A stretch of 64,000 nt of DNA from Haloarcula sp. DT43 (GCF_037078405.1 NZ_JAYMGZ010000002.1:558001-622000); one strand, 5' to 3'; shown: positions 50,915-59,960, counted from the first letter of the stretch. Numbers and translations: made by a program. Notes: generated by a model not told the origin, from the letters alone.

Positions 50915-52204
50915 CTATCGCTGGACGGCCGCGCCGAGCGATTCGAGCACGTCGAAGAAGTCCGGGAAGGACACGTCGACGTGTTCCGCGCCGGTCACCG
51001 TCGTCTCGCCCTCGGCGACGAGGCCGGCGACGGCGAGCGACATGATGATGCGGTGGTCCGCGCGGCCCGCGACGGTCGTGCCGACGAGGTCGCTGTCCTC
51101 GCCGGAGACGATTAGTTCGTCCCGTTTCTCCTCGACCTCGGCGCCCATCTTCGTCAGCGCCTCGGCCATCGCGCTCACGCGGTCGGTCTCCTTGTACCGG
51201 ACGTGCTCGGCGTCGGTAATCCGGGTGACGCCGTCGGCGGCGGCCCCAAGCGTCGCGATGGTCGGCAGGAGGTCCGGCGTGTCCTCGACGCCGACCTCGA
51301 TACCGGTCAGCGCGGACTTCGAGACGGTGATTTCGCCGCTGTCCTCGTCCCAGTCGAGGTCAGCCCCCATCCGGTCGAGGATGTCGACGATGGCGGCGTC
51401 GCCCTGGGCGCTGGGGAACGCCGACGTGACGCGCAGGCCGTCCTCGGCGGCGAGCGCGCCGGCCGCGAGCAGGTAGCTCATCGACGAGAAGTCGCCGGGG
51501 ACGCTGTACTCGCCGCCGGTCGGCGCGTAGGACTGGCCGCCGGCGACGGTGAACCCGCCGTCGGTCCGCTCGGCGTCGACGCCGAAGTCGGCGAGCACCT
51601 CTAGCGTGATGTCGACGTACGGTGACGACTTGAGGTCGGTCGTCAGGTCGATGTCGATGCCGTCCGGCGAGACGGCCCCGGCCATCAGCAGGGCGGTGAT
51701 GTACTGCGAGGAGACGTCGCCGGGGATTTCGACCGCGCCGCCGTCGACGCCGCCTCCGACCACGAGCGGAGCCTGCCCGTTCCGGCGGGTCGACTCGGCG
51801 TCGCCGTCCAGCTGTCCGATGGCGTCGAGCAGCGGCCCCTGTGGTCGCGAGCGCAGCGAGTCGTCGCCGGTCAGCACCGCGAGCTTGTCCTGCAGGGCGG
51901 CCGTGGCGGTGACCAGTCGCATCGTCGTCCCGCTGTTGGCACAGTCGATGACGTCGGCCGGCGTCTCCGGCCGGCCGTCGAAGCCGGTCACCTCGACCGT
52001 CGACCCGCCCTCGGAGAGCGAGACGCTGCCGCCGTAGGCCTCGACCGCCCGCATCGTCGCCCTCGTGTCCGCGCTCACGAGCGGGTCGCGGACGACCGCG
52101 CCGTCGGCGTAGCCCGCGGCCAGCACCGCCCGGTGCGTGTAGCTCTTCGACGGTGGGGCCTGTGCCGTCCCTGCGACCGTTGATTCGGCAATCGTGATGT
52201 CCAT
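50915..52204 (-). CDS. aroA: 3-phosphoshikimate 1-carboxyvinyltransferase (EPSP synthase)
   Basis: A 429-residue enzyme adding enolpyruvate from PEP to shikimate 3-phosphate. Key parts are [20 protein letters not shown] (phosphate-binding Lys/Ser), [64 protein letters not shown] and the late [42 protein letters not shown]. All PEP and shikimate phosphate sites are present. The ATG at 52204 begins [10 protein letters not shown]; the longer reading lacks homologous sequence. It precedes the receiver and aroC on this strand. Confidence 0.96.
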   Translation of the reverse strand: MDITIAESTVAGTAQAPPSKSYTHRAVLAAGYADGAVVRDPLVSADTRATMRAVEAYGGSVSLSEGGSTVEVTGFDGRPETPADVIDCANSGTTMRLVTATAALQDKLAVLTGDDSLRSRPQGPLLDAIGQLDGDAESTRRNGQAPLVVGGGVDGGAVEIPGDVSSQYITALLMAGAVSPDGIDIDLTTDLKSSPYVDITLEVLADFGVDAERTDGGFTVAGGQSYAPTGGEYSVPGDFSSMSYLLAAGALAAEDGLRVTSAFPSAQGDAAIVDILDRMGADLDWDEDSGEITVSKSALTGIEVGVEDTPDLLPTIATLGAAADGVTRITDAEHVRYKETDRVSAMAEALTKMGAEVEEKRDELIVSGEDSDLVGTTVAGRADHRIIMSLAVAGLVAEGETTVTGAEHVDVSFPDFFDVLESLGAAVQR

Positions 52205-52303
52205 GCCCGGTCGGTAGCGGGCGTCCGACAAGAGGCTACCGCTCTCTCACCCGCGGGAAACGGCCTTGTGGCTGGCAGCGGTACCACCCCTATGGTCCCA
52301 GGG

Positions 52304-52999
52304 ATGGACGGCGCGACCGCTGTCGTCACGGGCGCGAGCAGAGGCATCGGCGAACGGACGGCCCACGCGGTGGCGGACGCGGGCGCACACACGGTCATCT
52401 GCGCCCGCGACGCGGCGGCGCTCGACGCGGTCGCGGCCGACATCCGGGACGCGGGGGGTTCCGTGACCGCGGTGCGGGCCGACGTCCGCGACGAGTTCGA
52501 CGTGGAACGGCTGGTCGAGACAGCCACGCGGGAGGGGGCGGGAGCGATACGGTACGTCGTCGCCAACGCCGGCGTCTACCACGGCACCGCCGGCCAGACG
52601 CCGCTCACCGAGGAGTCCTACGCCGCCTTCGACGACCACCTCCGGACGAATGCCCGCGGCGTGTTCGCGACGATACGCGAGGCAATCCCCCATCTCGAAC
52701 CAGACGCCCGCGTCGTCGTCCCGACCGGCGCGGTCGCCCGCCAGGGGATGCCTGGCTACGGCTCGTACGCCGTCTCGAAGGCCGCCGCGGAGGCCGTCAC
52801 CCGCGGGTTCGCCGCCGACCTCGAAATCCCGGTCGGGGCGGTCGACCCCGGACAGGTGGCGACGGACCTCTCCGGTGACGGTGGGCGCGACCCCGAGACG
52901 GTCGCCGAGATGGTGCTGTGGGCGCTCCGCGATGCGGCCCCGTCGGCGCTGGACGGCGGCGTCCTCGACTGGGGCGACTTCCGGTCGGCGACCCGCTGA
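52304..52999 (+). CDS. Short-chain dehydrogenase/reductase
   Basis: A 231-residue SDR (235 from an ATG at 52292). TAVVTGASRGIGERTAHAVADAGA is the cofactor-binding glycine motif, YVVANAGVYHG carries the NAG element, and YAVSKAAAEAVTRGF the Tyr/Lys pair. The catalytic serine, expected 13 residues before the Tyr, falls in VVPTGAVARQGMPGYGSY, where that position is Gly and a Thr precedes it, so activity may be altered. GAVDPGQVATDLSGDGG is the usual post-catalytic loop. The substrate is unknown. Confidence 0.85.
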   Translation: MDGATAVVTGASRGIGERTAHAVADAGAHTVICARDAAALDAVAADIRDAGGSVTAVRADVRDEFDVERLVETATREGAGAIRYVVANAGVYHGTAGQTPLTEESYAAFDDHLRTNARGVFATIREAIPHLEPDARVVVPTGAVARQGMPGYGSYAVSKAAAEAVTRGFAADLEIPVGAVDPGQVATDLSGDGGRDPETVAEMVLWALRDAAPSALDGGVLDWGDFRSATR

Positions 53000-53044
53000 C
53001 CGCCACCGATGGGTTTATTAGTAACAGACCAGTGATTGTGGATA

Positions 53045-53911
53045 ATGACTATTAACTCAAACTCGACTTTTAATAACGCCGGCCGGACATCCGCCGTCGG
53101 CATCGCGAGCGTCGTCGGCCTGGCGGTCCTGTCCGGCGTCGCGGTCGCCGGCGGGGCGCGGAAGGTCCTGGTCATCTCGTGGGTCGCGTTCGCGGCGATG
53201 GGACTGGGCGCGTGGCTCGGTGCGCGGGCCGACAAGACGAACCCCTATCGGCTGGTCTGGGGCTACGGCCTCGCCAGCGGCGCGATGGTCACGTCGGCGG
53301 CCATGTTCCTCGTCCCGCAGGCGATGGGGCTTGGCGGGCAAGCCGGTGCCGCGCGAATCGGCGGCGTCGGCATCGCCGCCGGGCTGGTCGTCGGCTACGG
53401 CACCCACACCATCGGCCATCGGCTGACCCACGTCGACACTTCCTTCGACATGACGACGCTCGCCATCGCCGCCCACGCGCTCTCGGCCGGGCTGGTCATC
53501 GGGCTGGTGTACGCGTCGATGCCCGACCTCGGCATCCTGCTCGGCCTCGCCATCGTCTCGCACAAGGGGCCGGCCGGCTACGCCGCCGCCCGTCGGCTCG
53601 GTCGCAACGGCAAGTCCGCCACCGCGCTGTTGCTCCCCGCGGCCGGCGTCGGCCTGACGGCCATTCCGTCCGCGCTCCTCCCGGTCCCGGAGTCCGCGGT
53701 GCTCAACGCGATCATCTTCGGGTTCGCCGCCGGCATCTTCCTCCACGTGGCGATGGACTTCCTGCCGAACTGCGAGGCCGGCAGCGAGATAGACGAGGTC
53801 TGTGAGCTGCACGACCACTCCCACGACCTGCTCGACGAGCTCCGGACCCACGCCGTCGGCTCCACGGTCGTCGGCGCGGCCGTCATCGTGCTGGCCTGGG
53901 TCGCCATCTGA
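53045..53911 (+). CDS. ZIP-like metal transporter family protein
   Basis: A 288-residue membrane protein with about eight helices. VVGYGTHTIGHRLTHVDTSFD, then TTLAIAAHALSAGLVIGLVYA and IFGFAAGIFLHVAMDFLPNCEAGSEIDEVCELHDHSHDLLDEL include histidine- and acid-rich elements at the places where ZIP proteins bind zinc or iron, notably H-A-x-x-x-G and G-x-F-L-H-V-A-M-D. A CELHDHSHD loop would bind metal. The fold match is by pattern only. TTTATTA about 29 bases upstream fits the leaderless ATG at 53045. Confidence 0.7.
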   Translation: MTINSNSTFNNAGRTSAVGIASVVGLAVLSGVAVAGGARKVLVISWVAFAAMGLGAWLGARADKTNPYRLVWGYGLASGAMVTSAAMFLVPQAMGLGGQAGAARIGGVGIAAGLVVGYGTHTIGHRLTHVDTSFDMTTLAIAAHALSAGLVIGLVYASMPDLGILLGLAIVSHKGPAGYAAARRLGRNGKSATALLLPAAGVGLTAIPSALLPVPESAVLNAIIFGFAAGIFLHVAMDFLPNCEAGSEIDEVCELHDHSHDLLDELRTHAVGSTVVGAAVIVLAWVAI

Positions 53912-53915
53912 CGCC

Positions 53916-55316
53916 CTACCGCACGGGCATCGTCACGGAGACGCGGGTCCCCTCGGCGTCGGTCCGGATGTCGATGTCGCCGCCCACGTAGCTGATGAGC
54001 CAGTACGCGAACCACAGCCCCAGCCCGGACCCGTGTTCGAGCGGTTTCTCGTCGGCCACCTCGATGACGCGGCGCTCGCGGTCCGGGACGCCCGGCCCGT
54101 TGTCCGAAATCGTCACCGTCGCCGTCGTGCCGTGGCGCTCCGTCCGGATGACGACCCGCGGCGCTGCCGCCTCGGAGTGTTTGATGCCGTTCTCTATGAG
54201 TTCCTGTAGCGCCGGGACGACCTTCGCGTCTATCGTCGACGAGGCGACCGGGTCGCTCTCGACGACGAACTCGGCGTCGGGGTAGGCCGCGGCCAGCCCG
54301 TCCGTGATGTCTCCGAGAACGCCGTCGAGGTCGCGCTCGACGTCGTCGCCGACCGAGTCCGCGAGCAGTTCCTGGACGTGGTGGGCCTTCTCGCTGATGT
54401 CGAGCAGCGACTGGACGTTCGCCTTGATGGTCTCTAAGTGGTCGACGGCGTCGTCGTCGTCGACGAGTTCAGTCAGGATGTCCGCACGGCCGCTTATCGT
54501 CGTGCCATTGTTCCGGAGGTTGTGGCGGAGAATCCGGTGGAAGACGGTGAGCTGTTGCTCGCGCAGCCGCCGGCCGGTGATTTCGTCCTGCATCCCGACA
54601 AAGCCCTGTATCTCCCCGTCTGCGTCCTGAATCGGGGCGATGGTCTGGTTGCTGATGAACCGCTCACCGGACTTGCGCTCGTTTACGATTTCGCTCGTCC
54701 AGACCTCGCCGCGACAGATGGTGTCCCAGAGCCGCTCGTAGAACTGTTGGTCCTGTTCGCCGGACTTGAGTATCCGCGGCGTCCGACCGAGCGCCTCCTC
54801 GGCGCTGAAGCCGGTCAGCTCCTCGAACGCCGGGTTCACGTACTCGATGACGCCGTTCGTGTCCGTTATGAGAATCGCGTGGCCCGCGTGCTCGACGGCG
54901 TTTCTGAACCGCCGGAGCTCGCTGTTTTGCTCCCGGAGGTCCGCGACGAGTTCCTCGGTGTGGCTGCGCCGCGCGAGGAGGTTCGCGATAGTCCGAAAGA
55001 GCGCCTGCGTGTCCACCGGCGCGGTCACGACGTCGTTGACGACGAGTGGCCCCTCGGCGTCGTCGATGTCGGGCAGGTCGACTCTGGCCGACCGCCCCTC
55101 GTGACGGACCAGAATCACGGGGCAAAACACCGGGTCCGACCGGTCCTTGTACCGCTCTATCGCCGCCCTGTACTTCGGAAACGACGGCTCGTCGACGATG
55201 TGGAGGTCCGCCGCCCGGAACTCCTCGTCCGTGACCGGCGTGTGGTGCTCGGCCACGACCGACGCAAGCGCCTCCCGGTTGCCGTCGCCCGCCAGCAGTA
55301 GTTGGATGTCGCCCAT
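53916..55316 (-). CDS. PAS sensor histidine kinase paired with KaiC-like ATPase
   Basis: A 466-residue soluble kinase. Residues 1-118 form a receiver-like domain (IQLLLAGDGNREALASVVAEHHT) with DLHIVDEPSF at the phosphoacceptor region. A PAS domain covers about 136-250 (AILITDTNGVIEYVNPAFEELTGF). The phosphoacceptor is His265 in FHRILRHNLRNNG, the haloarchaeal RHNLRN type, and HATPase follows (ELIENGIKHSE, SDNGPGVPDRE, GSGLGLWFAYWL). It begins two bases after the KaiC-like gene's stop, so the pair is made from one mRNA. No response regulator is near. Confidence 0.9.
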   Translation of the reverse strand: MGDIQLLLAGDGNREALASVVAEHHTPVTDEEFRAADLHIVDEPSFPKYRAAIERYKDRSDPVFCPVILVRHEGRSARVDLPDIDDAEGPLVVNDVVTAPVDTQALFRTIANLLARRSHTEELVADLREQNSELRRFRNAVEHAGHAILITDTNGVIEYVNPAFEELTGFSAEEALGRTPRILKSGEQDQQFYERLWDTICRGEVWTSEIVNERKSGERFISNQTIAPIQDADGEIQGFVGMQDEITGRRLREQQLTVFHRILRHNLRNNGTTISGRADILTELVDDDDAVDHLETIKANVQSLLDISEKAHHVQELLADSVGDDVERDLDGVLGDITDGLAAAYPDAEFVVESDPVASSTIDAKVVPALQELIENGIKHSEAAAPRVVIRTERHGTTATVTISDNGPGVPDRERRVIEVADEKPLEHGSGLGLWFAYWLISYVGGDIDIRTDAEGTRVSVTMPVR

Positions 55317-55318
55317 CG

Positions 55319-56809
55319 TTAGCGGGTGGCCGACCGGCCGTCGCTGTCGCCCTGTTGCTCGGGAACGCCATCGAACACCCCGTGCATCCCCGAGACGGGG
55401 TCCCCGACTTGGAGTCCGTCGGCGGATATCTCGAAGCGGCGGGGCACCGCCTCGAACCCGCCGACGCGCTTCTTCAGCGCGCCGACGACCCGCTGGAGTT
55501 CCCCCTCGACCTCGATGTAGTTCTCGAAGACGATGTTGTCGGCGAGATAGCTGACGTTCTCGCTCGTGGGTTCGTGCAGGCCCGTCACGTCCCGGCGCTG
55601 GTCTATCAGGATGACGGCGGCGTTCTCTCGCGTGAGCTGCTGTGTCAGGGCGTGGAGTCGCCGGCGCAGTTCCACGCCGTCCTGTCCGTGCTTGATGGCG
55701 TTCTTGTAGCCCGCGATGCCGTCGACGACGACGAGTTCGGCCCCTCTCTCCGCGGCCTGTGACGTCACGCGGTTGGCGAACTCCTCGGGCGACAGCGCCA
55801 GCGACTCGATTTCCTCGACGTGGAGCGCCCCCGTCCCGCGCAACTCCGAGACCGGTGTCCCGAACGTCTCACAGCGGTGCGTGAACGTGTCGATGGACTC
55901 GTCGAACAGGTACGCCAGCGCCGGGGAGCCGTCCGCCGCCGCCGTGGCCAGAAACGCCGTCGCCGTCGTCGACTTGCCGACGCCGGAGGGGCCGCTGAGA
56001 ATCGTCACCGTCCCGCGTTCGAGCCCGCCGTCGAGAAGCGAGTCCAGTTCCGGTATCCCGGCGGCGAACTGCTCGGGGTCGAACGACCGCGTCCGCTGGC
56101 GCGGTTCCAGCGCCGGATAGACCTCGACGCCGGACTCGCGGATTTCCATCCCGTGTGAGCCGTCCTGCTGACCGATGCCGCGATGCTTGCGCAGCCGAAC
56201 CCGCCGCCCCGCCTTCTCGTCGCCGTAGCTGAGCGAGATGATGCCGTCGCTGAGGGACCTGAGCTGCGTGTCCATCTCGTTGCTCGGCGTCTTGGTCGCC
56301 AGCACGGTCGTCTCCCTGTCCTGCAGGAACCGCGCGAAGGCGATGACGCGCTTGCGGAACTGGTACTCGGTCGGTTCGAGGTACTGGAAGTGCGTTATCG
56401 GGTCGAGGAGGACGCGGTCCGGGTCGACCGTCTCGATGGCCTCGCGGATGTCGGAAATCAGGTGGCCGTCCTCGACGTCGCGCGGTTTGACCACGTCGTA
56501 GGACTCCGCTTCCTCGAAGAACTCCGAGTCGGGGCCCACGTCGAGAAACGTCGCTTCGCCGATGTCGATGCCGAGTTCGGCGGTGTTGGCGAGCAGGTCC
56601 GCGGCCGACTCCTCGGCGTGGATGAACAGCACGTCGTCGCCGGCCTCCAGCCCCGCTTCGAGGAACTGCGCGCCGAGCAGTGTCTTGCCGGTGCCCGGCG
56701 GTCCGATGACGAGATAGAGCCGCCCTTCCACCAGCCCGCCTCTGAGAAGGGAATCGAGTCCGGAGATACCGCTGGAAAGCCGCGTGAACTGCTGCGAGGG
56801 AGAGGACAT
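55319..56809 (-). CDS. KaiC/RadA-like double-domain ATPase
   Basis: A 496-residue protein with two RecA-like domains. The first has FTRLSSGISGLDSLLRGGL, Walker A GPPGTGKT (36-43), the paired glutamates in HAEES (66-67) and Walker B VLLDPITHF. The second has FAAGIPELDSLLDGGL, Walker A GPSGVGKST (273-281) and LFDES. It matches circadian-type KaiC homologues of archaea rather than RadA. The autophosphorylation Ser/Thr pair of cyanobacterial KaiC could not be placed. The next gene is a histidine kinase two bases downstream, an arrangement recalling KaiC with SasA. No kaiB-like gene is nearby. Confidence 0.9.
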   Translation of the reverse strand: MSSPSQQFTRLSSGISGLDSLLRGGLVEGRLYLVIGPPGTGKTLLGAQFLEAGLEAGDDVLFIHAEESAADLLANTAELGIDIGEATFLDVGPDSEFFEEAESYDVVKPRDVEDGHLISDIREAIETVDPDRVLLDPITHFQYLEPTEYQFRKRVIAFARFLQDRETTVLATKTPSNEMDTQLRSLSDGIISLSYGDEKAGRRVRLRKHRGIGQQDGSHGMEIRESGVEVYPALEPRQRTRSFDPEQFAAGIPELDSLLDGGLERGTVTILSGPSGVGKSTTATAFLATAAADGSPALAYLFDESIDTFTHRCETFGTPVSELRGTGALHVEEIESLALSPEEFANRVTSQAAERGAELVVVDGIAGYKNAIKHGQDGVELRRRLHALTQQLTRENAAVILIDQRRDVTGLHEPTSENVSYLADNIVFENYIEVEGELQRVVGALKKRVGGFEAVPRRFEISADGLQVGDPVSGMHGVFDGVPEQQGDSDGRSATR

Positions 56810-56889
56810 AGAGCGGAGTACCGGACGGTGATTAATAAGTATCTCGCGAGCTACCGACGCGTGATAACGGTGGACGCCGTGCCCGGCCG

Positions 56890-56943
56890 CGCCTCGCTCG
56901 CGTCCTACTCCTCCAGCAACTGCTCGGCCAGAATCGGGACGAA
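56890..56943. repeat. 54-base direct repeat, copy 1 (outside the gene)
   Basis: The sequence from CGCCTCGCTCGCG to CGGGACGAA matches copy 2 at 57032-57085 with two differences in 54 bases. It reproduces the last codons and stop (reading LAEQLLEE on the minus strand) of the ornithine cyclodeaminase gene, lying 142 bases beyond the true end. It is a duplicated 3' end. Confidence 0.9.
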
Positions 56944-57020
56944 CCTGCGCGATCCACCTTTTTTTCGTCTCCTCCTCCGTTCGCGTCGCTCACTCCGGAG
57001 ACATCCTCGAAAACCTGGAC

Positions 57021-57027
57021 GAAAAAG
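57021..57027 (-). terminator. T tract after the ornithine cyclodeaminase gene
   Basis: On the minus strand CGCTTTTTC follows about 20 bases beyond the stop at 57047, after a GC-rich stretch. It is the likely end of the transcript. Further on, GTCTCC/GGAGAC (56967-56972 and 56997-57002) could pair and a seven-T run lies on the plus strand at 56959-56965. Confidence 0.45.
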
Positions 57028-57031
57028 CGCT

Positions 57032-57085
57032 CGCTTCGCTCGCGTCCTACTCCTCCAGCAACTGCTCCGCCAGAATCGGGACGAA
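57032..57085. repeat. 54-base direct repeat, copy 2 (3' end of the gene)
   Basis: This copy is the genuine end of the minus-strand gene ending at 57047 and overlaps its stop codon. It matches copy 1 at 56890-56943 in 52 of 54 positions. Confidence 0.9.
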
Positions 57086-58276
57086 AGTACCGATATCTGT
57101 GACCATCCCGACCGCCTGGGCGGAGCCCCGGTCGAGCAACTGGGTGACCGTCGCGGGGTTGATGTCGACGCAGACGACTCGCGTCGTCGACGGGAGGCAG
57201 TTCCCGACGGCGACCGAGTGCAGCAGCGTCGAGAGCATCAGCACCATGTCGGCCTCGTGGGCCTGCTCGCGGATGGCGTTCTGAGCCTCGACGGCGTCGG
57301 TGATGGTGTCGGGCAGCGGGCCGTCGTCCCGGATGGACCCGGCCAGCACGAACGGGCGGTCGTTGTCGACGCACTCGTACATGACGCCGGACTCGATGGT
57401 CCCCGATTCGACGGCCTCTGCGATGCCGCCCTCGCGGATGACCTCGCTGATGGTGTAGATGTGGTGCTTGTGACCGTGGCGGGGGTGGTCCAGGCTCTCG
57501 GTGTCCATCCCGAGCGACGTGCCGTAGATGTCGCGCTCGATGTCGTGGACGGCGAAGCCGTTGCCCGCCGAGAGCATGTCGACGTAGCCCTCGCGGACGA
57601 GCCGCGCGAGGTCTTCGCGCGCGCCGGAGTGGATGAGCGCCGGGCCACAGACGGCCAGCACCTTGCCGCCCTCCTTTTTCGTCTCGCGGATGGCGTTCGC
57701 TATCTTGCGGATGGTCGACTCCGAAGGGCGCTCCGAGGAGACGCCGCCCTGCATGAAGCCGAACGCGCCGCCGGAGTCGCGCGGGCGCTCCGGGGGCTGG
57801 ACCTTGATGCCGGTCTCGTCGGTGACGACCATGTCACCTTCTTCGATGGCGTTCAGGACCTTGGTGAAGGCGCGCGGGCCGTCTTCACTGTCCTCTACCA
57901 CGACGGCGCAGTCCATCTCCATGTCCTCGACCTCGACCCACTCGCCCTCGTAACGGATGTACGTGGGGTGGTTCGTCGTCGAGTAGAAGCCGTGCGGGAC
58001 GACCTGGTCGTCGGGCGCGGGGACGAGCGTGGCGTCTTTCGGGTCCGAGGGATTGACGCCGTGCTGGTGGAGTTCGTGGACGATGGACTGGAGCTGGTCT
58101 TCGTCGTCGGCCTCGACGAGCATCCGGGCGTAGGACTCCTCGTCCTTGTGACGGCCGATATCGAACTCCTCGACGGAGAAGGACCCGCCCAGGTCCATGA
58201 TGATGCCGAAACAGGACTGCATCATCCCGGAGTCGATGATGTGGCCTTCGAGCTCGACTTCGCGAGAGACGGTCAT
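57047..58276 (-). CDS. Ornithine cyclodeaminase-like protein, nickel-pincer type (TIGR00300, LOR/SDH domain)
   Basis: A 409-residue protein of the archaeal TIGR00300 family, earlier described by similarity to the LOR/SDH enzyme and in some members assigned as an ornithine cyclodeaminase making proline from ornithine. It starts TVSREVELEGHIIDSGMMQSCFGIIMDLGG, then FSVEEFDIGRHKDEESYARMLVEADDED. The Rossmann region GKVLAVCGPALIHSGAREDLARLVREG lies near residue 205, and AVGNCLPSTTRVVCVDINPATVTQLLDRGSAQAVG near the end. The 3' end is duplicated just outside the gene. Assignment to an activity is from recollection of the family. Confidence 0.82.
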   Translation of the reverse strand: MTVSREVELEGHIIDSGMMQSCFGIIMDLGGSFSVEEFDIGRHKDEESYARMLVEADDEDQLQSIVHELHQHGVNPSDPKDATLVPAPDDQVVPHGFYSTTNHPTYIRYEGEWVEVEDMEMDCAVVVEDSEDGPRAFTKVLNAIEEGDMVVTDETGIKVQPPERPRDSGGAFGFMQGGVSSERPSESTIRKIANAIRETKKEGGKVLAVCGPALIHSGAREDLARLVREGYVDMLSAGNGFAVHDIERDIYGTSLGMDTESLDHPRHGHKHHIYTISEVIREGGIAEAVESGTIESGVMYECVDNDRPFVLAGSIRDDGPLPDTITDAVEAQNAIREQAHEADMVLMLSTLLHSVAVGNCLPSTTRVVCVDINPATVTQLLDRGSAQAVGMVTDIGTFVPILAEQLLEE

Positions 58277-58321
58277 GGCGGAGACATGGAGGCAGGTGTG
58301 TAAGACGGTTTTGGGTCCCGG

Positions 58322-58708
58322 CTACTGCCCGTCGACGTGTCGCTGGACCGTCCAGGACTGCGCCTCGCCGGTCCCCCGAAGGCGCTCGAAGAACCGCCGC
58401 AGGCCGTCGGACTCCGTGGTCGGCAGGACGTGCAACCGGACCGTCCCGTCGCGGACGGCGACGCGGAACACGTCGGCCGTCTCCTCGTCGCGGACCAGCC
58501 ACAGCGGCATCGGCAGGTCGTGGAAATCCCCGTAGCGATACGGCCCGTCGGCGAGGATGTCGGCGACTGTCTCAGCCAGGTCCGGCATCGCCCGCTCGGT
58601 GTCGGGGGTGAGCCTGAACTCCGTGCCGCCCTCGTACTCCACCCCGCTCCCGTGGGGGAAGCGCCGCTGTGGGTGGGCGGGGATGGTGAACGAGGGGTCC
58701 GTCGTCAT
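58322..58708 (-). CDS. Haloarchaeal hypothetical protein
   Basis: A 128-residue protein starting TTDPSFTIPAHPQRRFPHGSGVEYEGGTEFRLTPDTERAMPDL. Next is ETVADILADGPYRYGDFHDLPMPLWLVRDEETADVFRVAV, then VRLHVLPTTESDGLRRFFERLRG. No cysteine, signal or membrane segment. It looks like a small alpha/beta domain. I do not recognise it. It sits 45 bases beyond the start of the ornithine cyclodeaminase gene on the same strand and is probably its upstream operon partner. Confidence 0.68.
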   Translation of the reverse strand: MTTDPSFTIPAHPQRRFPHGSGVEYEGGTEFRLTPDTERAMPDLAETVADILADGPYRYGDFHDLPMPLWLVRDEETADVFRVAVRDGTVRLHVLPTTESDGLRRFFERLRGTGEAQSWTVQRHVDGQ

Positions 58709-58753
58709 CTACGAAGTGGTTGGACGCGATACAAGTTAAATTCGCGGGCGCGG

Positions 58754-59122
58754 TCAGCCGCCCAGAAAGAGGTCGACGACCACGTCGCCGTCCGGGCCGC
58801 GGTAGAACTCCGTGTAGCCACAGTTCGTACAGGAGACGGTTTTGAACCGCCGGTTCTGTACGTCGAAGAACTTCGTGAGCCCCGCGCCGGTCGTCGCTAT
58901 CTCGTCGACTTCGGCCGTCTCGTGGCCACACTTCGGACAGCCGGCGTCGTCCATGTCCGACGCGTCGCCCGCTCCGAGCCGTTCCAGGCCGTCTTCGGGC
59001 GGGCGCGCATCGTCGAGCGACGACTGGCAGGAGCGACAGTACGACCAGGAACCGGCCGCCTTCGACCCGCAGGTCCGGCAGTAGACGAAATCGTAGTCCG
59101 TCGCCTCGTCGTTCGAGGGCAT
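58754..59122 (-). CDS. Zinc-ribbon protein with RPA12/TFS-like C-terminal ribbon
   Basis: A 122-residue protein with two ribbons. FVYCRTCGSKAAGSWSYCRSC is an N-terminal four-cysteine ribbon (about 13-33). GCPKCGHETAEVDEIATTGAGLTKFFDVQNRRFKTVSCTNCGYTEFYRG (about 62-110) is the widespread nucleic-acid-binding ribbon class, related to RPA12-like polymerase factors in shape but lacking the catalytic acidic hairpin of TFS. The function is unknown. It lies 45 bases upstream of the hypothetical gene on the same strand. Confidence 0.82.
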   Translation of the reverse strand: MPSNDEATDYDFVYCRTCGSKAAGSWSYCRSCQSSLDDARPPEDGLERLGAGDASDMDDAGCPKCGHETAEVDEIATTGAGLTKFFDVQNRRFKTVSCTNCGYTEFYRGPDGDVVVDLFLGG

Positions 59123-59243
59123 ATCTCCGTGTTCGCGTGGCCGTGTCAAATATCCACGGCCGGCGCTGTGCGTTCGAGACGGCGGGGCCACCCTCCGGGC
59201 CGGTACTGCTGGATTTATCCGCCACCGGCCCCTGTCTTCGGCT

Positions 59244-59945
59244 ATGTGCGGCCGCTACAGCCTGTTTGCGCCCCGCGAGGACGTCGAGGCGCGGTTCGAC
59301 GCCGCGTTCGACTTCGAGTACGAGCCGCGGTACAACGCCGCCCCGAGCCAGGACCTGCCGGTCGTCACCGACGACTCGCCCGGGACGATTCAGCGGATGG
59401 AGTGGGGGTTGATTCCGTCCTGGGCCGACAGCCGGTCGGACCACGGCCACATCAACGCCCGCGCCGAGACGCTGGCGGAGACGCGCTCGTTCGCCGAGGC
59501 CTACGAGTCACGGCGCTGTCTGGTCCCCGCGGACGGGTTCTACGAGTGGGTCGAGACGAGCGACGGCAAACAGCCCTACCGCGTGGCGCTGCCGGACGAC
59601 GACCTGTTCGCGATGGCGGGGCTGTACGAGCGGTGGGAGCCGCCACAGCGCCAGACCGGGCTCGGGGAGTTCGGCGCGAGCGGGGGTGAGTCGGGCGGCG
59701 AGGACGACGTCGTCGAGTCGTTCACGATTGTGACGACCGAGCCGAACGACGCCGTCGCTGACCTTCACCACCGGATGGCCGTCGTCCTCGACCCGTCGGA
59801 GGAGTCGACGTGGCTGCGGGGCGATGTCGGCGACGCGGCGGCACTGCTGGACCCCTACGACGGGCCGATGCGGAGCTACCCGGTTTCCTCGGCGGTCAAC
59901 AGTCCGGCCAACGACTCGCCGGAACTCATCGAACCGGTCGGGTAG
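59244..59945 (+). CDS. SRAP domain protein (YedK/HMCES-like)
   Basis: A 233-residue protein that forms a thiazolidine DNA-protein crosslink with abasic sites in single-stranded DNA. Cys2 (after initiator Met removal the N-terminus) is in CGRYSLFAPREDV; other active residues are in YEPRYNAAPSQDLPV, MEWGLIPSWA, INARAETLAE, RRCLVPADGFYEWVE and the histidine of NDAVADLHHRMAVVLD. All conserved elements are complete. It is a single gene divergent from the zinc-ribbon gene. Confidence 0.94.
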   Translation: MCGRYSLFAPREDVEARFDAAFDFEYEPRYNAAPSQDLPVVTDDSPGTIQRMEWGLIPSWADSRSDHGHINARAETLAETRSFAEAYESRRCLVPADGFYEWVETSDGKQPYRVALPDDDLFAMAGLYERWEPPQRQTGLGEFGASGGESGGEDDVVESFTIVTTEPNDAVADLHHRMAVVLDPSEESTWLRGDVGDAAALLDPYDGPMRSYPVSSAVNSPANDSPELIEPVG

Positions 59946-59960
59946 GTCGACCGGGCGCAG

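Noticed and set aside
56959-56965. Seven-T run as the terminator of a plus-strand gene
   Set aside because: No plus-strand gene lies upstream of it within the neighbourhood; it is listed only as part of the duplicated region.
56183-58303. A 706-codon plus-strand frame across the KaiC-like and ornithine cyclodeaminase genes
   Set aside because: Antisense shadow of two recognised genes; it also runs through the intergenic duplication without domain content.
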